This document shows, piece by piece, positions 8,644 through 15,322 of a stretch of 16,069 nucleotides of DNA; position 1 is the stretch's first letter; every line of letters begins with the position of its first letter. Below the pieces are notes generated by a model. The model ran no database searches. It was not told the origin of the DNA and saw only the letters and a program-made list of their open reading frames with translations. The DNA is from an uncultured Prevotella sp. (lineage in GTDB: Bacteria > Bacteroidota > Bacteroidia > Bacteroidales > Bacteroidaceae), in the NCBI GenBank assembly GCA_937916405.1, contig CALFUF010000123.1:1-16069 (forward strand), in the 5' to 3' direction. The translations under genes were made by a program, and so were the position numbers.

Positions 8644-9186
8644 TTATATCTTTTCAATTATTTTACCACCCTCCTCGATTGCCTGCATATTAAGGGGAAT
8701 CATTGCATGGTGGCGTTCAGGTAATGTCTTGTAGAGAGCTTTCTCCACACCATTGGTGCTGACCACAGGAGCCACCTTGAGGAGTCCACCCAGTACAATC
8801 ATATTAAACACCTTGGCATTCTTCATCTCCGCCGCCTTGTCCATCGCGTCGATGCGATAAACTGTGATATCCTTACGTGTCGGGGGATTCAGGATACCAT
8901 AGCCATCATAGATCAAAATACCACCAGGTTTGAGTTTTGGCTCAAACTTCTCCAAAGAGGGCTGGTTGAGTACGATGGCAATATCAAACTTACTGAGGAT
9001 GGGTGAACTGATTTTCTCATCGCTCACGATAACGGTCACATTGGCTGTACCACCACGTTGCTCAGGACCATAGGCAGGCATCCATGTCACCTCCTTGTCA
9101 TCCATCAGTCCAGAATAGGCAAGAATCTTGCCCATTGAGAGGACACCTTGACCGCCGAAGCCACTGATAATTATTTCTTTTTTCAT
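8644..9186 (-). CDS. 2-oxoacid:ferredoxin oxidoreductase gamma subunit (KorC/VorC type)
   Basis: The 180-residue product is the gamma subunit of a ferredoxin-dependent 2-oxoacid oxidoreductase. It begins MKKEIIISGFGGQGVLSMGK, where the glycine-rich GFGGQG (9-14) is the family hallmark, and continues with MPAYGPEQRGG and VLNQPSLEKF. It helps form the CoA-dependent oxidative decarboxylase with the alpha and beta subunits. The open frame extends to 9276, but the start at 9186 is chosen because it lies at the conserved N-terminus and overlaps the stop of the beta-subunit gene in an ATGA arrangement, indicating translational coupling. It is the last gene before the terminator at 8588-8624. Confidence 0.93.
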   Translation of the reverse strand: MKKEIIISGFGGQGVLSMGKILAYSGLMDDKEVTWMPAYGPEQRGGTANVTVIVSDEKISSPILSKFDIAIVLNQPSLEKFEPKLKPGGILIYDGYGILNPPTRKDITVYRIDAMDKAAEMKNAKVFNMIVLGGLLKVAPVVSTNGVEKALYKTLPERHHAMIPLNMQAIEEGGKIIEKI

Positions 9187-9947
9187 TTTGTCGTGTCTTT
9201 TAAGTCTCCTTTCGGATAGTAGTTGAACATGTGCTCCTGCATCCACTCGTTGGCAGCCTTTGGCGACATCTTCCAACCGCTGTTACAGGTGCTGACAATC
9301 TCCACCAGACTGCTACCCTTACCTGCCATCGAAGCCTCGAAAGCCTTACGGATAGCCTTCTTCGCACTACGGATAGCCGCAACCGTCTCCACTGATTGGC
9401 GAGTCACATAACAAGTACCCTCCAGTGTTGCTGCGATCTCAGTGATATGCAGAGGATAACCATGTAGGTCTGCACGACGACCATAAGGACAGGTAGAGGT
9501 CTTCATACCCATCAGTGTCGTCGGTGCCATCTGTCCACCCGTCATACCATAAATGGCATTATTGATAAAGATGATGGCAATATGCTCACCACGGTTCAAG
9601 GCGTGAATCGTCTCACAGGTACCGATACAGGCAAGGTCGCCGTCACCCTGATAGGTGAATACCAGCCGGTCGGGCCACAGACGCTTGATAGCAGTAGCCA
9701 CTGCTGGAGCACGTCCATGGGCAGCCTCCTGCCAGTCGATATCCAAATAGTTATAAGCAAATACCGCACAACCTACGGGAGAGACACCAACCGTTTTCTC
9801 TTCCATTCCCATTTCCTCGATGACCTCAGCCACGAGTTTATGGACTACACCATGCGAGCAACCAGGGCAGTAGTGCATGTGGTTGTCGTTCATCAGTGTT
9901 GGTTTCTGATATACCAGATTCTCTGGTGCTATGATATTTTTTTCCAT
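9183..9947 (-). CDS. 2-oxoacid:ferredoxin oxidoreductase beta subunit, thiamine diphosphate-binding (KorB type)
   Basis: The 254-residue beta subunit binds thiamine diphosphate: GDGD at 101-104 and NN at 129-130, followed by AIYGMTGGQM. Cysteines 27 and 30 (CPGC), 60 and 221 are spaced like those that hold the [4Fe-4S] cluster in archaeal two-subunit enzymes; the assignment is by spacing only. The enzyme converts a 2-oxoacid and CoA to acyl-CoA and CO2 while reducing ferredoxin. The beta length and the four-gene layout fit the KorDABC (2-oxoglutarate) and Vor (branched-chain 2-oxoacid) groups rather than the single-chain pyruvate enzyme. It starts 1 bp after the alpha-subunit stop and overlaps the gamma gene by 4 bp. 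Confidence 0.94.
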   Translation of the reverse strand: MEKNIIAPENLVYQKPTLMNDNHMHYCPGCSHGVVHKLVAEVIEEMGMEEKTVGVSPVGCAVFAYNYLDIDWQEAAHGRAPAVATAIKRLWPDRLVFTYQGDGDLACIGTCETIHALNRGEHIAIIFINNAIYGMTGGQMAPTTLMGMKTSTCPYGRRADLHGYPLHITEIAATLEGTCYVTRQSVETVAAIRSAKKAIRKAFEASMAGKGSSLVEIVSTCNSGWKMSPKAANEWMQEHMFNYYPKGDLKDTTK

Positions 9948-9948
9948 C

Positions 9949-11028
9949 TTACATCATCTTCTTTAATGCATCAATAATCTCCTCAGGCTCTGGTACGATA
10001 CCACCCAGACGACCGAACTGCTCAACAGGCAAAGCCCCATTGATAGCAAGACGTACGTCCTGTACCATCTGTCCAGCATTAATCTCTACGACAAGAACAC
10101 CTTTCTTTCCTTGTGCCATCTCTGCGATTGCCTTTGAGGGGAAAGGCCATAGTGTGATAGGACGCAACAGCCCTACTTTGAGACCCTCCTCGCGAGCCAT
10201 CTCAATTGCTTTCTGCGTCAGACGTGCCGCAGAACCGAAAGCGACAATCAGATATTCCGCATCATCACAGTAGAGGGTCTCGTAACGTACTTCCTTCTCC
10301 TGGATCTCCTTATATTTCTCCTGTAAGTGGAGATTACGAGCCTCCATTGCCTCTGGCTTCAACTCCAACGAGGTAATGATATTGGGTTTGCGGTCCTTGG
10401 TGCGTCCAATCGTTGCCCAAGGACACTCCTTACGTATCTGCTCCTCGGTACGGCGGGGCTTATAAGGAGGCAATACGATTTTCTCCATCATCTGTCCGAT
10501 GACACCATCAGCAAGGATCATAGCCGGATTGCGATACTTAAACGCCAACTCAAAAGCGAGGTCAACGAAATCAGCCATCTCCTGTACAGAGTTGGGGGCA
10601 AGGACGATAACGTTATAGTCTCCATTACCGCCACCACGGGTAGCCTGGAAATAGTCACCCTGTGAAGGCTGGATAGTACCCAGTCCAGGACCGCCACGCT
10701 GTACGTTCACAAACACGCCAGGCAGTTCCGCACCAGCCATATAGGTGATACCCTCCTGCATCAGGGCGATACCTGGTGAAGAAGAAGAGGTCAGCACACG
10801 CTTTCCTGCTGCCGCACCACCATAAATCATATTAATTGACGCCACCTCACTCTCTGCCTGCAGCACCACCATACCAGTAGTCTCCCAAGGCTTCAGCTCA
10901 GCAAGGGTCTCAATTACTTCACTCTGTGGGGTAATAGGATATCCGAAATATCCGTCAGCACCACAACGGATGGCAGCGTGGGCTATCGCCTCGTTGCCCT
11001 TCATAAGTGTTACTTCCTGTTCTGCCAT
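9949..11028 (-). CDS. vorB: 2-oxoacid:ferredoxin oxidoreductase alpha subunit (VorB/KorA type; 3-methyl-2-oxobutanoate dehydrogenase subunit)
   Basis: The 359-residue alpha subunit carries the pyrimidine-binding domain with GYFGYPITPQSEVIE (26-40), LQAESEVASI (56-65), TSSSSPGIALM (80-90) and QRGGPGLGTIQPSQGD (110-125), and a C-terminal transketolase-like domain (about 230-359). It pairs with the beta subunit to form the thiamine diphosphate site. Annotation pipelines often name this family VorB, while KorA is used for the 2-oxoglutarate enzyme; sequence alone does not settle the substrate, though both fit an anaerobe that makes or uses acyl-CoA with reduced ferredoxin. The gene starts 4 bp after the ferredoxin-like subunit gene and is 1 bp from the beta gene, so all four are co-translated. 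Confidence 0.93.
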   Translation of the reverse strand: MAEQEVTLMKGNEAIAHAAIRCGADGYFGYPITPQSEVIETLAELKPWETTGMVVLQAESEVASINMIYGGAAAGKRVLTSSSSPGIALMQEGITYMAGAELPGVFVNVQRGGPGLGTIQPSQGDYFQATRGGGNGDYNVIVLAPNSVQEMADFVDLAFELAFKYRNPAMILADGVIGQMMEKIVLPPYKPRRTEEQIRKECPWATIGRTKDRKPNIITSLELKPEAMEARNLHLQEKYKEIQEKEVRYETLYCDDAEYLIVAFGSAARLTQKAIEMAREEGLKVGLLRPITLWPFPSKAIAEMAQGKKGVLVVEINAGQMVQDVRLAINGALPVEQFGRLGGIVPEPEEIIDALKKMM

Positions 11029-11032
11029 CTTT

Positions 11033-11263
11033 TTACTCCTCTACTTTTTTACGATAGACCGTGATACATCCGTCAGGACAAACCACAGCACACGACGTAC
11101 AGCCGGTACACTTGTCTATCTGTGCAGGCTCCACATAGGGATAGCCATGCACGTTGACACGATTAGCCAAAGCGATAACACCTTGTAGACAAGCACTCAC
11201 ACAGAGCACACATCCTTTACAGCGGTCGGTATTCACCACAATAGCACCTTTCAGTTTAGCCAT
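11033..11263 (-). CDS. 4Fe-4S ferredoxin-like delta subunit (KorD type)
   Basis: The 76-residue protein has two [4Fe-4S] motifs: Cys15, 18, 21, 25 (CKGCVLCVSAC) and Cys52, 55, 58, 62 (CTGCTSCAVVCPDG). It would relay electrons from the catalytic subunits to free ferredoxin. The first motif ends CLQ where classical bacterial ferredoxins have CP. The gene is first of the four oxidoreductase genes, 4 bp before the alpha subunit and 15 bp after the small TPR gene, with no promoter visible in that gap. Confidence 0.93.
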   Translation of the reverse strand: MAKLKGAIVVNTDRCKGCVLCVSACLQGVIALANRVNVHGYPYVEPAQIDKCTGCTSCAVVCPDGCITVYRKKVEE

Positions 11264-11278
11264 TCTCTTAGTATTTGT

Positions 11279-11482
11279 TTATGGATTATAGTAATCCTTG
11301 TGATAAAAACTCAATATATCGTCGAGCATCCGTTTCGCCTCTACGGCAGGACTTTCCGGATCAAATTCTATCGCCTTGATATAGCTGTTGATAGCTTCCT
11401 GCCAGTTGCCCTGCTTCCGATAGGCGTTACCTTGCTCATACCACTCTTGGGCGGTAGCAAACTCTAAACCCTCAACTCTCAA
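11279..11482 (-). CDS. Small TPR-repeat protein with a non-ATG start
   Basis: The conserved-looking part, ATAQEWYEQGNAYRKQGNWQ to the end (HKDYYNP), contains one full TPR motif (about residues 11-44 of the version given) followed by a second helix pair (AVEAKRMLDDILSFY). No ATG occurs in frame before the TPR. The possible starts are a TTG at 11480-11482, inside the heptamer repeat tract and giving 67 residues, or a TTG at 11519-11521 within folD, giving 80 residues and a 32-bp overlap. I chose the first because it follows the folD stop and leaves little non-TPR sequence. The gene lies between folD and the oxidoreductase genes, 15 bp from the ferredoxin-like subunit, so a role as an assembly or scaffold factor for that enzyme is possible but only inferred from position. 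If the start was lost, it may be a dying gene, although the remaining frame is intact. Confidence 0.68.
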   Translation of the reverse strand: MRVEGLEFATAQEWYEQGNAYRKQGNWQEAINSYIKAIEFDPESPAVEAKRMLDDILSFYHKDYYNP

Positions 11483-11491
11483 CTCTACACT
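11457..11491 (-). repeat. Heptamer tandem repeat tract A (folD-TPR junction)
   Basis: Five 7-bp units lie here. On the plus strand they read GCAAACT, CTAAACC, CTCAACT, CTCAACT and CTACACT. On the mRNA strand the tract is free of C except where the first unit enters TPR coding sequence. It begins in the folD stop codon (TAG, 11490-11492) and runs into the TPR reading frame, so part of it would be translated. Confidence 0.8.
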
Positions 11492-12368
11492 ATTTATAAT
11501 ATTCCTTCTTACCAGCGGCAAGGGTATTCTTCATCAGCGAGCAGATGGTCATCGGTCCTACTCCACCAGGTACTGGTGTGATATAAGAACACTTCGGAGC
11601 CACCTCATCAAACTTCACGTCACCATTAAGACGGAAACCACTCTTACGGGTAGCATCAGGAACACGGGTAGTGCCAACGTCGATAATGACGGCGCCCTCC
11701 TTCACCATATCGGCAGTCACGAAGTCGGGCTGACCGATAGCGGCAATAATGATGTCAGCCTCCCGACACTCCTCTTTGAGTGTTTTTGAGCGAGAGTGAC
11801 AAACGGTCACAGTAGCATCACCATATTGTTTCTGCATCATCAACTGTGCCATGGGCTTACCTACGATATTAGAACGTCCAAGAATCACGCACTTCTTTCC
11901 GCTGGTCTCGATATGGTATCGCTTCAGCAAGGTAATGATACCTAATGGTGTTGCGGAGATAAAGCAAGGCAGTCCGATAGCCATACGTCCCACATTGATG
12001 GGATGGAAGCCGTCGACATCCTTACGATAGTCGATTGCCTCGATGATCTTCTGCTCGTCAATGTGCTTGGGAAGGGGCAACTGTACAATGAAGCCATCCA
12101 CGTCGGCATCCTTGTTCAGTTTGTCGACACAGGCAAGCAACTCCTCCTCTGTTATATCTGCCTCGTAGCGGATAAGTGTTGACTTAAAACCACAAGCCTC
12201 ACAGGCAAGCACTTTATTCTTCACGTATGTCTCACTGCCACCGTCATGACCAACGAGTACAGCAGCCAGATGGGGCTGTTTGCCACCACGTGCCACTATC
12301 TCTTTTACCTCTTCGGCAATCTCCGCCTTAATGGCTGTTGCCGTTGCTTTTCCATCAATTAATTGCAT
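11490..12368 (-). CDS. folD: Bifunctional methylenetetrahydrofolate dehydrogenase/methenyltetrahydrofolate cyclohydrolase
   Basis: The 292-residue cytosolic enzyme interconverts 5,10-methylene-, 5,10-methenyl- and 10-formyl-tetrahydrofolate, feeding purine and formyl-methionyl-tRNA synthesis. Landmarks are SETYVKNK (45-52, with Tyr48 and catalytic Lys52), FIVQLPLPKHI, KDVDGFHPINVGR, the NADP-binding loop GRSNIVGKPMAQL and PGGVGPMT near the C-terminus. Length is normal and the ATG at 12368 fits the standard N-terminus MQLIDGKA. It follows ffh after a 54-bp gap that contains no TAnnTTTG element, so it is probably read from the ffh promoter. It ends in TAG at the heptamer tract and is followed by the small TPR gene. 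Confidence 0.96.
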   Translation of the reverse strand: MQLIDGKATATAIKAEIAEEVKEIVARGGKQPHLAAVLVGHDGGSETYVKNKVLACEACGFKSTLIRYEADITEEELLACVDKLNKDADVDGFIVQLPLPKHIDEQKIIEAIDYRKDVDGFHPINVGRMAIGLPCFISATPLGIITLLKRYHIETSGKKCVILGRSNIVGKPMAQLMMQKQYGDATVTVCHSRSKTLKEECREADIIIAAIGQPDFVTADMVKEGAVIIDVGTTRVPDATRKSGFRLNGDVKFDEVAPKCSYITPVPGGVGPMTICSLMKNTLAAGKKEYYK

Positions 12369-12422
12369 CTTTATAAAAATTATAGGAACTATAAGTACTA
12401 TAGGAACTATAGGGAATATAGT
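12369..12422 (-). repeat. Six-unit 9-bp tandem repeat filling the ffh-folD gap
   Basis: In mRNA sense TATA recurs six times at exact 9-nt spacing between the ffh stop and the folD ATG. Units read ACTATATTC, CCTATAGTT, CCTATAGTA, CTTATAGTT, CCTATAATT and TTTATAAAG. Six units of 9 equal the whole 54-bp gap, and the best-conserved unit is CCTATAGTT. No promoter or hairpin terminator is seen in it. Confidence 0.85.
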
Positions 12423-13775
12423 TTAAATTTTCGGCATTCCACCACGCATCTTCATAGCGGCAGCCATCTGCGCCATCTTTGAGTTGCCTGCGCCAGCCAC
12501 CATCTTCATCATCTTACGGGTCTGGTCAAACTGTTTGATCAAGCGGTTGACCTCCTCAATCTTCGTACCTGAGCCCTTGGCAATACGCTGACGCCGACTC
12601 TGGTTGATGATATCAGGGTTGGCACGCTCCTTGGGAGTCATGGAGTTGATGATAGCCTCAACACCCTTGAAGGCATTATCGTCAATATCAATATCCTTGA
12701 TAGCCTTTCCCACTCCAGGAATCATACCAGCAAGGTCCTTGATGTTTCCCATCTTCTTAATCTGCTGAATCTGCTGCATAAAGTCGTTGAAGTCAAACTT
12801 ATTCTTACGGATCTTCTTCTCCAACTCACGAGCCTGCTTCTCGTCAAACTGCTCCTGGGCACGTTCTACGAGGCTGACGATATCACCCATTCCGAGGATG
12901 CGGTCTGCCATACGCTCTGGGTGGAACACGTCAATTGCCTCCATCTTCTCACCTGTTCCCACAAACTTAATCGGTTTCGTGACAACAGTACGGATAGAAA
13001 GCGCTGCACCACCACGGGTATCACCATCGAGTTTAGTCAGTACAACACCATCAAAGTCAAGACGGTCGTTGAATTCCTTGGCAGTATTGACTGCATCCTG
13101 ACCAGTCATCGAGTCAACCACAAAGAGGGTCTCGTCAGGATTGACAGCCTCTTTCAGGGTGGCTATCTCGTTCATCATCTCCTCGTCGACAGCAAGACGA
13201 CCGGCAGTATCGATGATGACCACATTATAGTTCTTTGCCTTCGCCTCCTTGATGGCGTTATTGGCAATCTCTACGACATTCTTGTTGTCGGGCTCGGAAT
13301 AGACAGGAACACCAACACTCTCTCCGACTACGTGCAACTGTTGGATAGCTGCTGGACGATAGACATCACATGCCACCAGCAAGGGGTTCTTATGCTGCTT
13401 GTTCTTCAGCATATTGGCAAGCTTACCACTGAACGTTGTCTTACCAGAACCTTGCAGACCAGACATCAGGATGATGGAGGGGCGACCCTCCAGTTTCAGA
13501 TCCACCGCCTTGCCACCCATCAACTCGGCAAGCTCATCGTGTACGATCTTCACCATCAACTGTCCTGGCTTCACGGCAGTGAGCACATTCATTCCCATCG
13601 CCTTCTGCTTGACAGTATCCGTGAAGGTCTTTGCTACCTTGTAGTTGACATCGGCATCCAACAGGGCGCGACGCACATCTTTCAAGGTCTCTGCAACGTT
13701 AATCTCAGTGATTTTTCCCTCACCTTTTAATATCTTGAACGAGCGTTCAAGTCTGTCACTTAAATTCTCAAACAT
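12423..13775 (-). CDS. ffh: Signal recognition particle protein Ffh (SRP54)
   Basis: The 450-residue GTPase binds signal peptides and 4.5S RNA and, with FtsY, delivers nascent membrane proteins to the Sec translocon. The N domain (about 1-95) precedes the G domain with P-loop GLQGSGKTT (106-114), DTAGR (189-193), TKLDGDTRGGAALS (247-260) and FVGTGEK. The methionine-rich M domain follows (from about 300, FMQQIQQIKKMGNIKDL, with the RNA-binding SRRQRIAKGSGTKIEEVNRL), ending in a methionine-rich tail (KMAQMAAAMKMRGGMPKI). The open frame extends nine codons further to a TTG, but the ATG at 13775 matches the family start MFENLSDRLE, and the extension would cross the promoter. It leads the long operon that continues into folD and the oxidoreductase genes. 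Confidence 0.97.
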   Translation of the reverse strand: MFENLSDRLERSFKILKGEGKITEINVAETLKDVRRALLDADVNYKVAKTFTDTVKQKAMGMNVLTAVKPGQLMVKIVHDELAELMGGKAVDLKLEGRPSIILMSGLQGSGKTTFSGKLANMLKNKQHKNPLLVACDVYRPAAIQQLHVVGESVGVPVYSEPDNKNVVEIANNAIKEAKAKNYNVVIIDTAGRLAVDEEMMNEIATLKEAVNPDETLFVVDSMTGQDAVNTAKEFNDRLDFDGVVLTKLDGDTRGGAALSIRTVVTKPIKFVGTGEKMEAIDVFHPERMADRILGMGDIVSLVERAQEQFDEKQARELEKKIRKNKFDFNDFMQQIQQIKKMGNIKDLAGMIPGVGKAIKDIDIDDNAFKGVEAIINSMTPKERANPDIINQSRRQRIAKGSGTKIEEVNRLIKQFDQTRKMMKMVAGAGNSKMAQMAAAMKMRGGMPKI

Positions 13776-13799
13776 ATATACCTTATTTATTTTGGGCGA

Positions 13800-13830
13800 C
13801 AAAATTACACAAAAAAAACGAGACTCACAA
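13800..13830 (-). promoter_or_regulatory. Promoter of the ffh operon
   Basis: Minus-strand TTG (13828-13830) is 20 bp from TAATTTTG (13800-13807), a full match to the Bacteroidota promoter. The leader would be about 20 nt. The promoter spacer contains the T-run of the queH terminator, so the two elements overlap. Confidence 0.78.
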
Positions 13831-13850
13831 ATAATGCGCCTCGTTTTTAT
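13811..13850 (-). terminator. Intrinsic terminator after queH
   Basis: On the minus strand ACGAG (13840-13844) pairs with CTCGT (13818-13822), and the inner CGCA/TGTG can extend the stem around a TTATT loop. An eight-T run (13811-13818) follows. The hairpin starts within a few bases of the queH stop at 13847. Confidence 0.8.
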
Positions 13851-14401
13851 TCTTTCCGTTGGGAAAACTCACAACCACAATACTGCTGATTATAGAACTG
13901 GTATTCCCTCAGCAACTGGTTACGACGGTCCTGCAGCCCACCCTTTCGCCAATTCTGATCCCAGAAAATAGTGCCTTCCACTACTTGCTCGGCGAGCAGT
14001 CCTGCACGATTAATCTGTTCCAGACTCTTCCATCGCGACGAGGCGAGTGTAGTGGTGAAATACTGCAAGCCTCGTATCTTCGCCTCTTGTGCTGCTCTCG
14101 TCAGACGAAGGGTGAAACACTGCTCGCAACGTCGTCCCCGTTCGGGTTCTCCCTCCAATCCACAGACTCCCAGCAACCACCCCTTATGGTCGTAGTCACC
14201 GTCAATCCACTGAATACCAAGACTCTCTGCATGACGTTTACTCTCGTTCTTGCGGATCTCGTATTCCTCACGAGGATAGATATTGGGATTATAGTAAAAA
14301 ACAGTAGGCTTTATATCATGTTGCAGCATCCACTCTACTATAGCGGATGAGCAAGGAGCACAACAGGCATGCAGCAACACCTCATGCAATCCCTCTGGCA
14401 C
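13847..14401 (-). CDS. queH: Epoxyqueuosine reductase QueH
   Basis: QueH (DUF208 family) reduces epoxyqueuosine to queuosine in tRNA, the last step of queuosine synthesis, using iron cofactors. With the GTG start at 14401 the protein has 184 residues and shows HACCAPCSS (Cys13, 14, 17), YYNPNIYPREEYEIR (36-50), RGRRCEQCFTLRL (Cys92, 95), FTTTLASSRWKS (115-126), FWDQNWRKGG and QQYCGCEFS (Cys175, 177), so the cysteine set is complete. There is no in-frame ATG. Alternatives are this GTG, which gives MPEGLHEVLLHACC, or a TTG at 14420-14422 inside the heptamer tract that adds seven residues (191 in total). It is the last gene of the HD-DjlA-queH operon. Confidence 0.92.
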   Translation of the reverse strand: MPEGLHEVLLHACCAPCSSAIVEWMLQHDIKPTVFYYNPNIYPREEYEIRKNESKRHAESLGIQWIDGDYDHKGWLLGVCGLEGEPERGRRCEQCFTLRLTRAAQEAKIRGLQYFTTTLASSRWKSLEQINRAGLLAEQVVEGTIFWDQNWRKGGLQDRRNQLLREYQFYNQQYCGCEFSQRKE

Positions 14402-14417
14402 GATAATAGCAGTACCT

Positions 14418-14459
14418 CTCAACTCTAAACTCTAAACTCTTAACTCTAAACTCTAAAGC
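14418..14459 (-). repeat. Heptamer tandem repeat tract B (djlA-queH junction)
   Basis: Plus-strand units are CTCAACT, CTAAACT, CTAAACT, CTTAACT, CTAAACT and a decayed CTAAAGC, each 7 bp with no gaps. In mRNA sense the unit is AGAGTTT and units 1-5 contain no C. The djlA stop TAG (14453-14455) is formed by the last unit, and an in-frame TTG for queH lies in the first unit (14420-14422). Confidence 0.9.
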
Positions 14460-15268
14460 CCTCTTGCCTTCCAGATTTTATCCTTAGCGGCATTGATCTC
14501 CTGGAACTTCTTCTCCGCAGCCTTACGGATATCCTCACCCAATGCTGCCACCTTGTCGGGATGATGCTCCAAGGCTAGTTTACGATATGCCTTCTTCACC
14601 TCATCATCCGTCGCATTAGGCGATACACCAAGTACCTGATAAGCAGAGGCAAGGTCGTCCTTACCCAATCCCATCATTGAGTCGACCTCATCGACAGACA
14701 TCTGCAACCACTGAGCACACTCTTTCAGTGCAGTAATCTCGCTCTGGGGCACCTTGCCGTCGGCTTGTGCGATCATCACGAGGAAGTTCAGCAGTTGCAG
14801 ACGCTGGGAGTAGTCCATGTTACGGGCTATCTGCCGACAACAGTCTGCCACCGTATGCTTGAAAGAGGAGGCACCAACCCTTTTCTGCTCATCGAAGAGT
14901 TTCCTCAAGATATCATTACCTTCTATCGAAGCCTGCTCTCCAAAGTTCTGACGCAGCATCTGACGTACGAACTCCATCTCCGAGTGCATCACCTTCCCAT
15001 CAGCCTTGATGATATAGGAGGCGAGTACCAACAGTGAGAACAAGAAACTGTTACGCTGTCCGTAGTCAGTACGCTGTCTGGTTGTTCGCTGATAACTATT
15101 TGTCGTCTGCTGTCCGAAAGGACTCTCAAACGTGCCTTGTGTCTCTGGGGAGTTCACCGCATCCATCATCGAGTCGAACATCTTGCCCAACACGATACCA
15201 GCCAATGCGCCTAACGGACCTGCCGTCATCCATCCCAGAAATCCTCCTATCCAAGTTCCAAACGCCAT
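14453..15268 (-). CDS. DjlA-like co-chaperone: TerB-like domain plus J domain
   Basis: The 271-residue protein has a C-terminal J domain (about 207-271) with AYQVLGVSPNATDDEVKKAY and the essential HPD at 236-238, so it should stimulate the ATPase of a DnaK-type Hsp70. The middle (about 72-200) is TerB/DjlA-like, with two ADGKV motifs (KADGKVMHSE at 88-97 and QADGKVPQSE at 168-177). The N-terminus (4-30) is glycine-rich and hydrophobic (GGFLGWMTAGPLGALAGIVLG) and may be a membrane anchor, as in DjlA; its short glycine-spaced form resembles a glycine zipper. A Gln/Thr/Arg-rich linker (about 45-70) follows. The ATG at 15268 fits. It lies between the HD gene and queH with heptamer tracts on both sides. 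Confidence 0.87.
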   Translation of the reverse strand: MAFGTWIGGFLGWMTAGPLGALAGIVLGKMFDSMMDAVNSPETQGTFESPFGQQTTNSYQRTTRQRTDYGQRNSFLFSLLVLASYIIKADGKVMHSEMEFVRQMLRQNFGEQASIEGNDILRKLFDEQKRVGASSFKHTVADCCRQIARNMDYSQRLQLLNFLVMIAQADGKVPQSEITALKECAQWLQMSVDEVDSMMGLGKDDLASAYQVLGVSPNATDDEVKKAYRKLALEHHPDKVAALGEDIRKAAEKKFQEINAAKDKIWKARGL

Positions 15269-15280
15269 ATCTAATATATC

Positions 15281-15322
15281 TTAACCTTTAAACTCTAACC
15301 TTTAACCTCTAAACTCTCAACT
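15281..15322 (-). repeat. Heptamer tandem repeat tract C (HD gene-djlA junction)
   Basis: Six exact 7-bp units on the plus strand: TTAACCT, TTAAACT, CTAACCT, TTAACCT, CTAAACT, CTCAACT. The mRNA strand of these 42 bp has no C. The tract starts in the stop codon of the HD gene (TAG, 15321-15323) and ends 12 bp before the djlA ATG. Confidence 0.9.

Noticed and set aside
12921..13730. A 269-codon open frame on the plus strand opposite ffh
   Set aside because: Antisense to a well-conserved Ffh; composition rich in His, Leu and Thr with no recognisable domain and no promoter.
11457..15322. CRISPR array as an explanation for the heptamer tracts
   Set aside because: Units are 7 bp, contiguous and without spacers; there are no cas genes.
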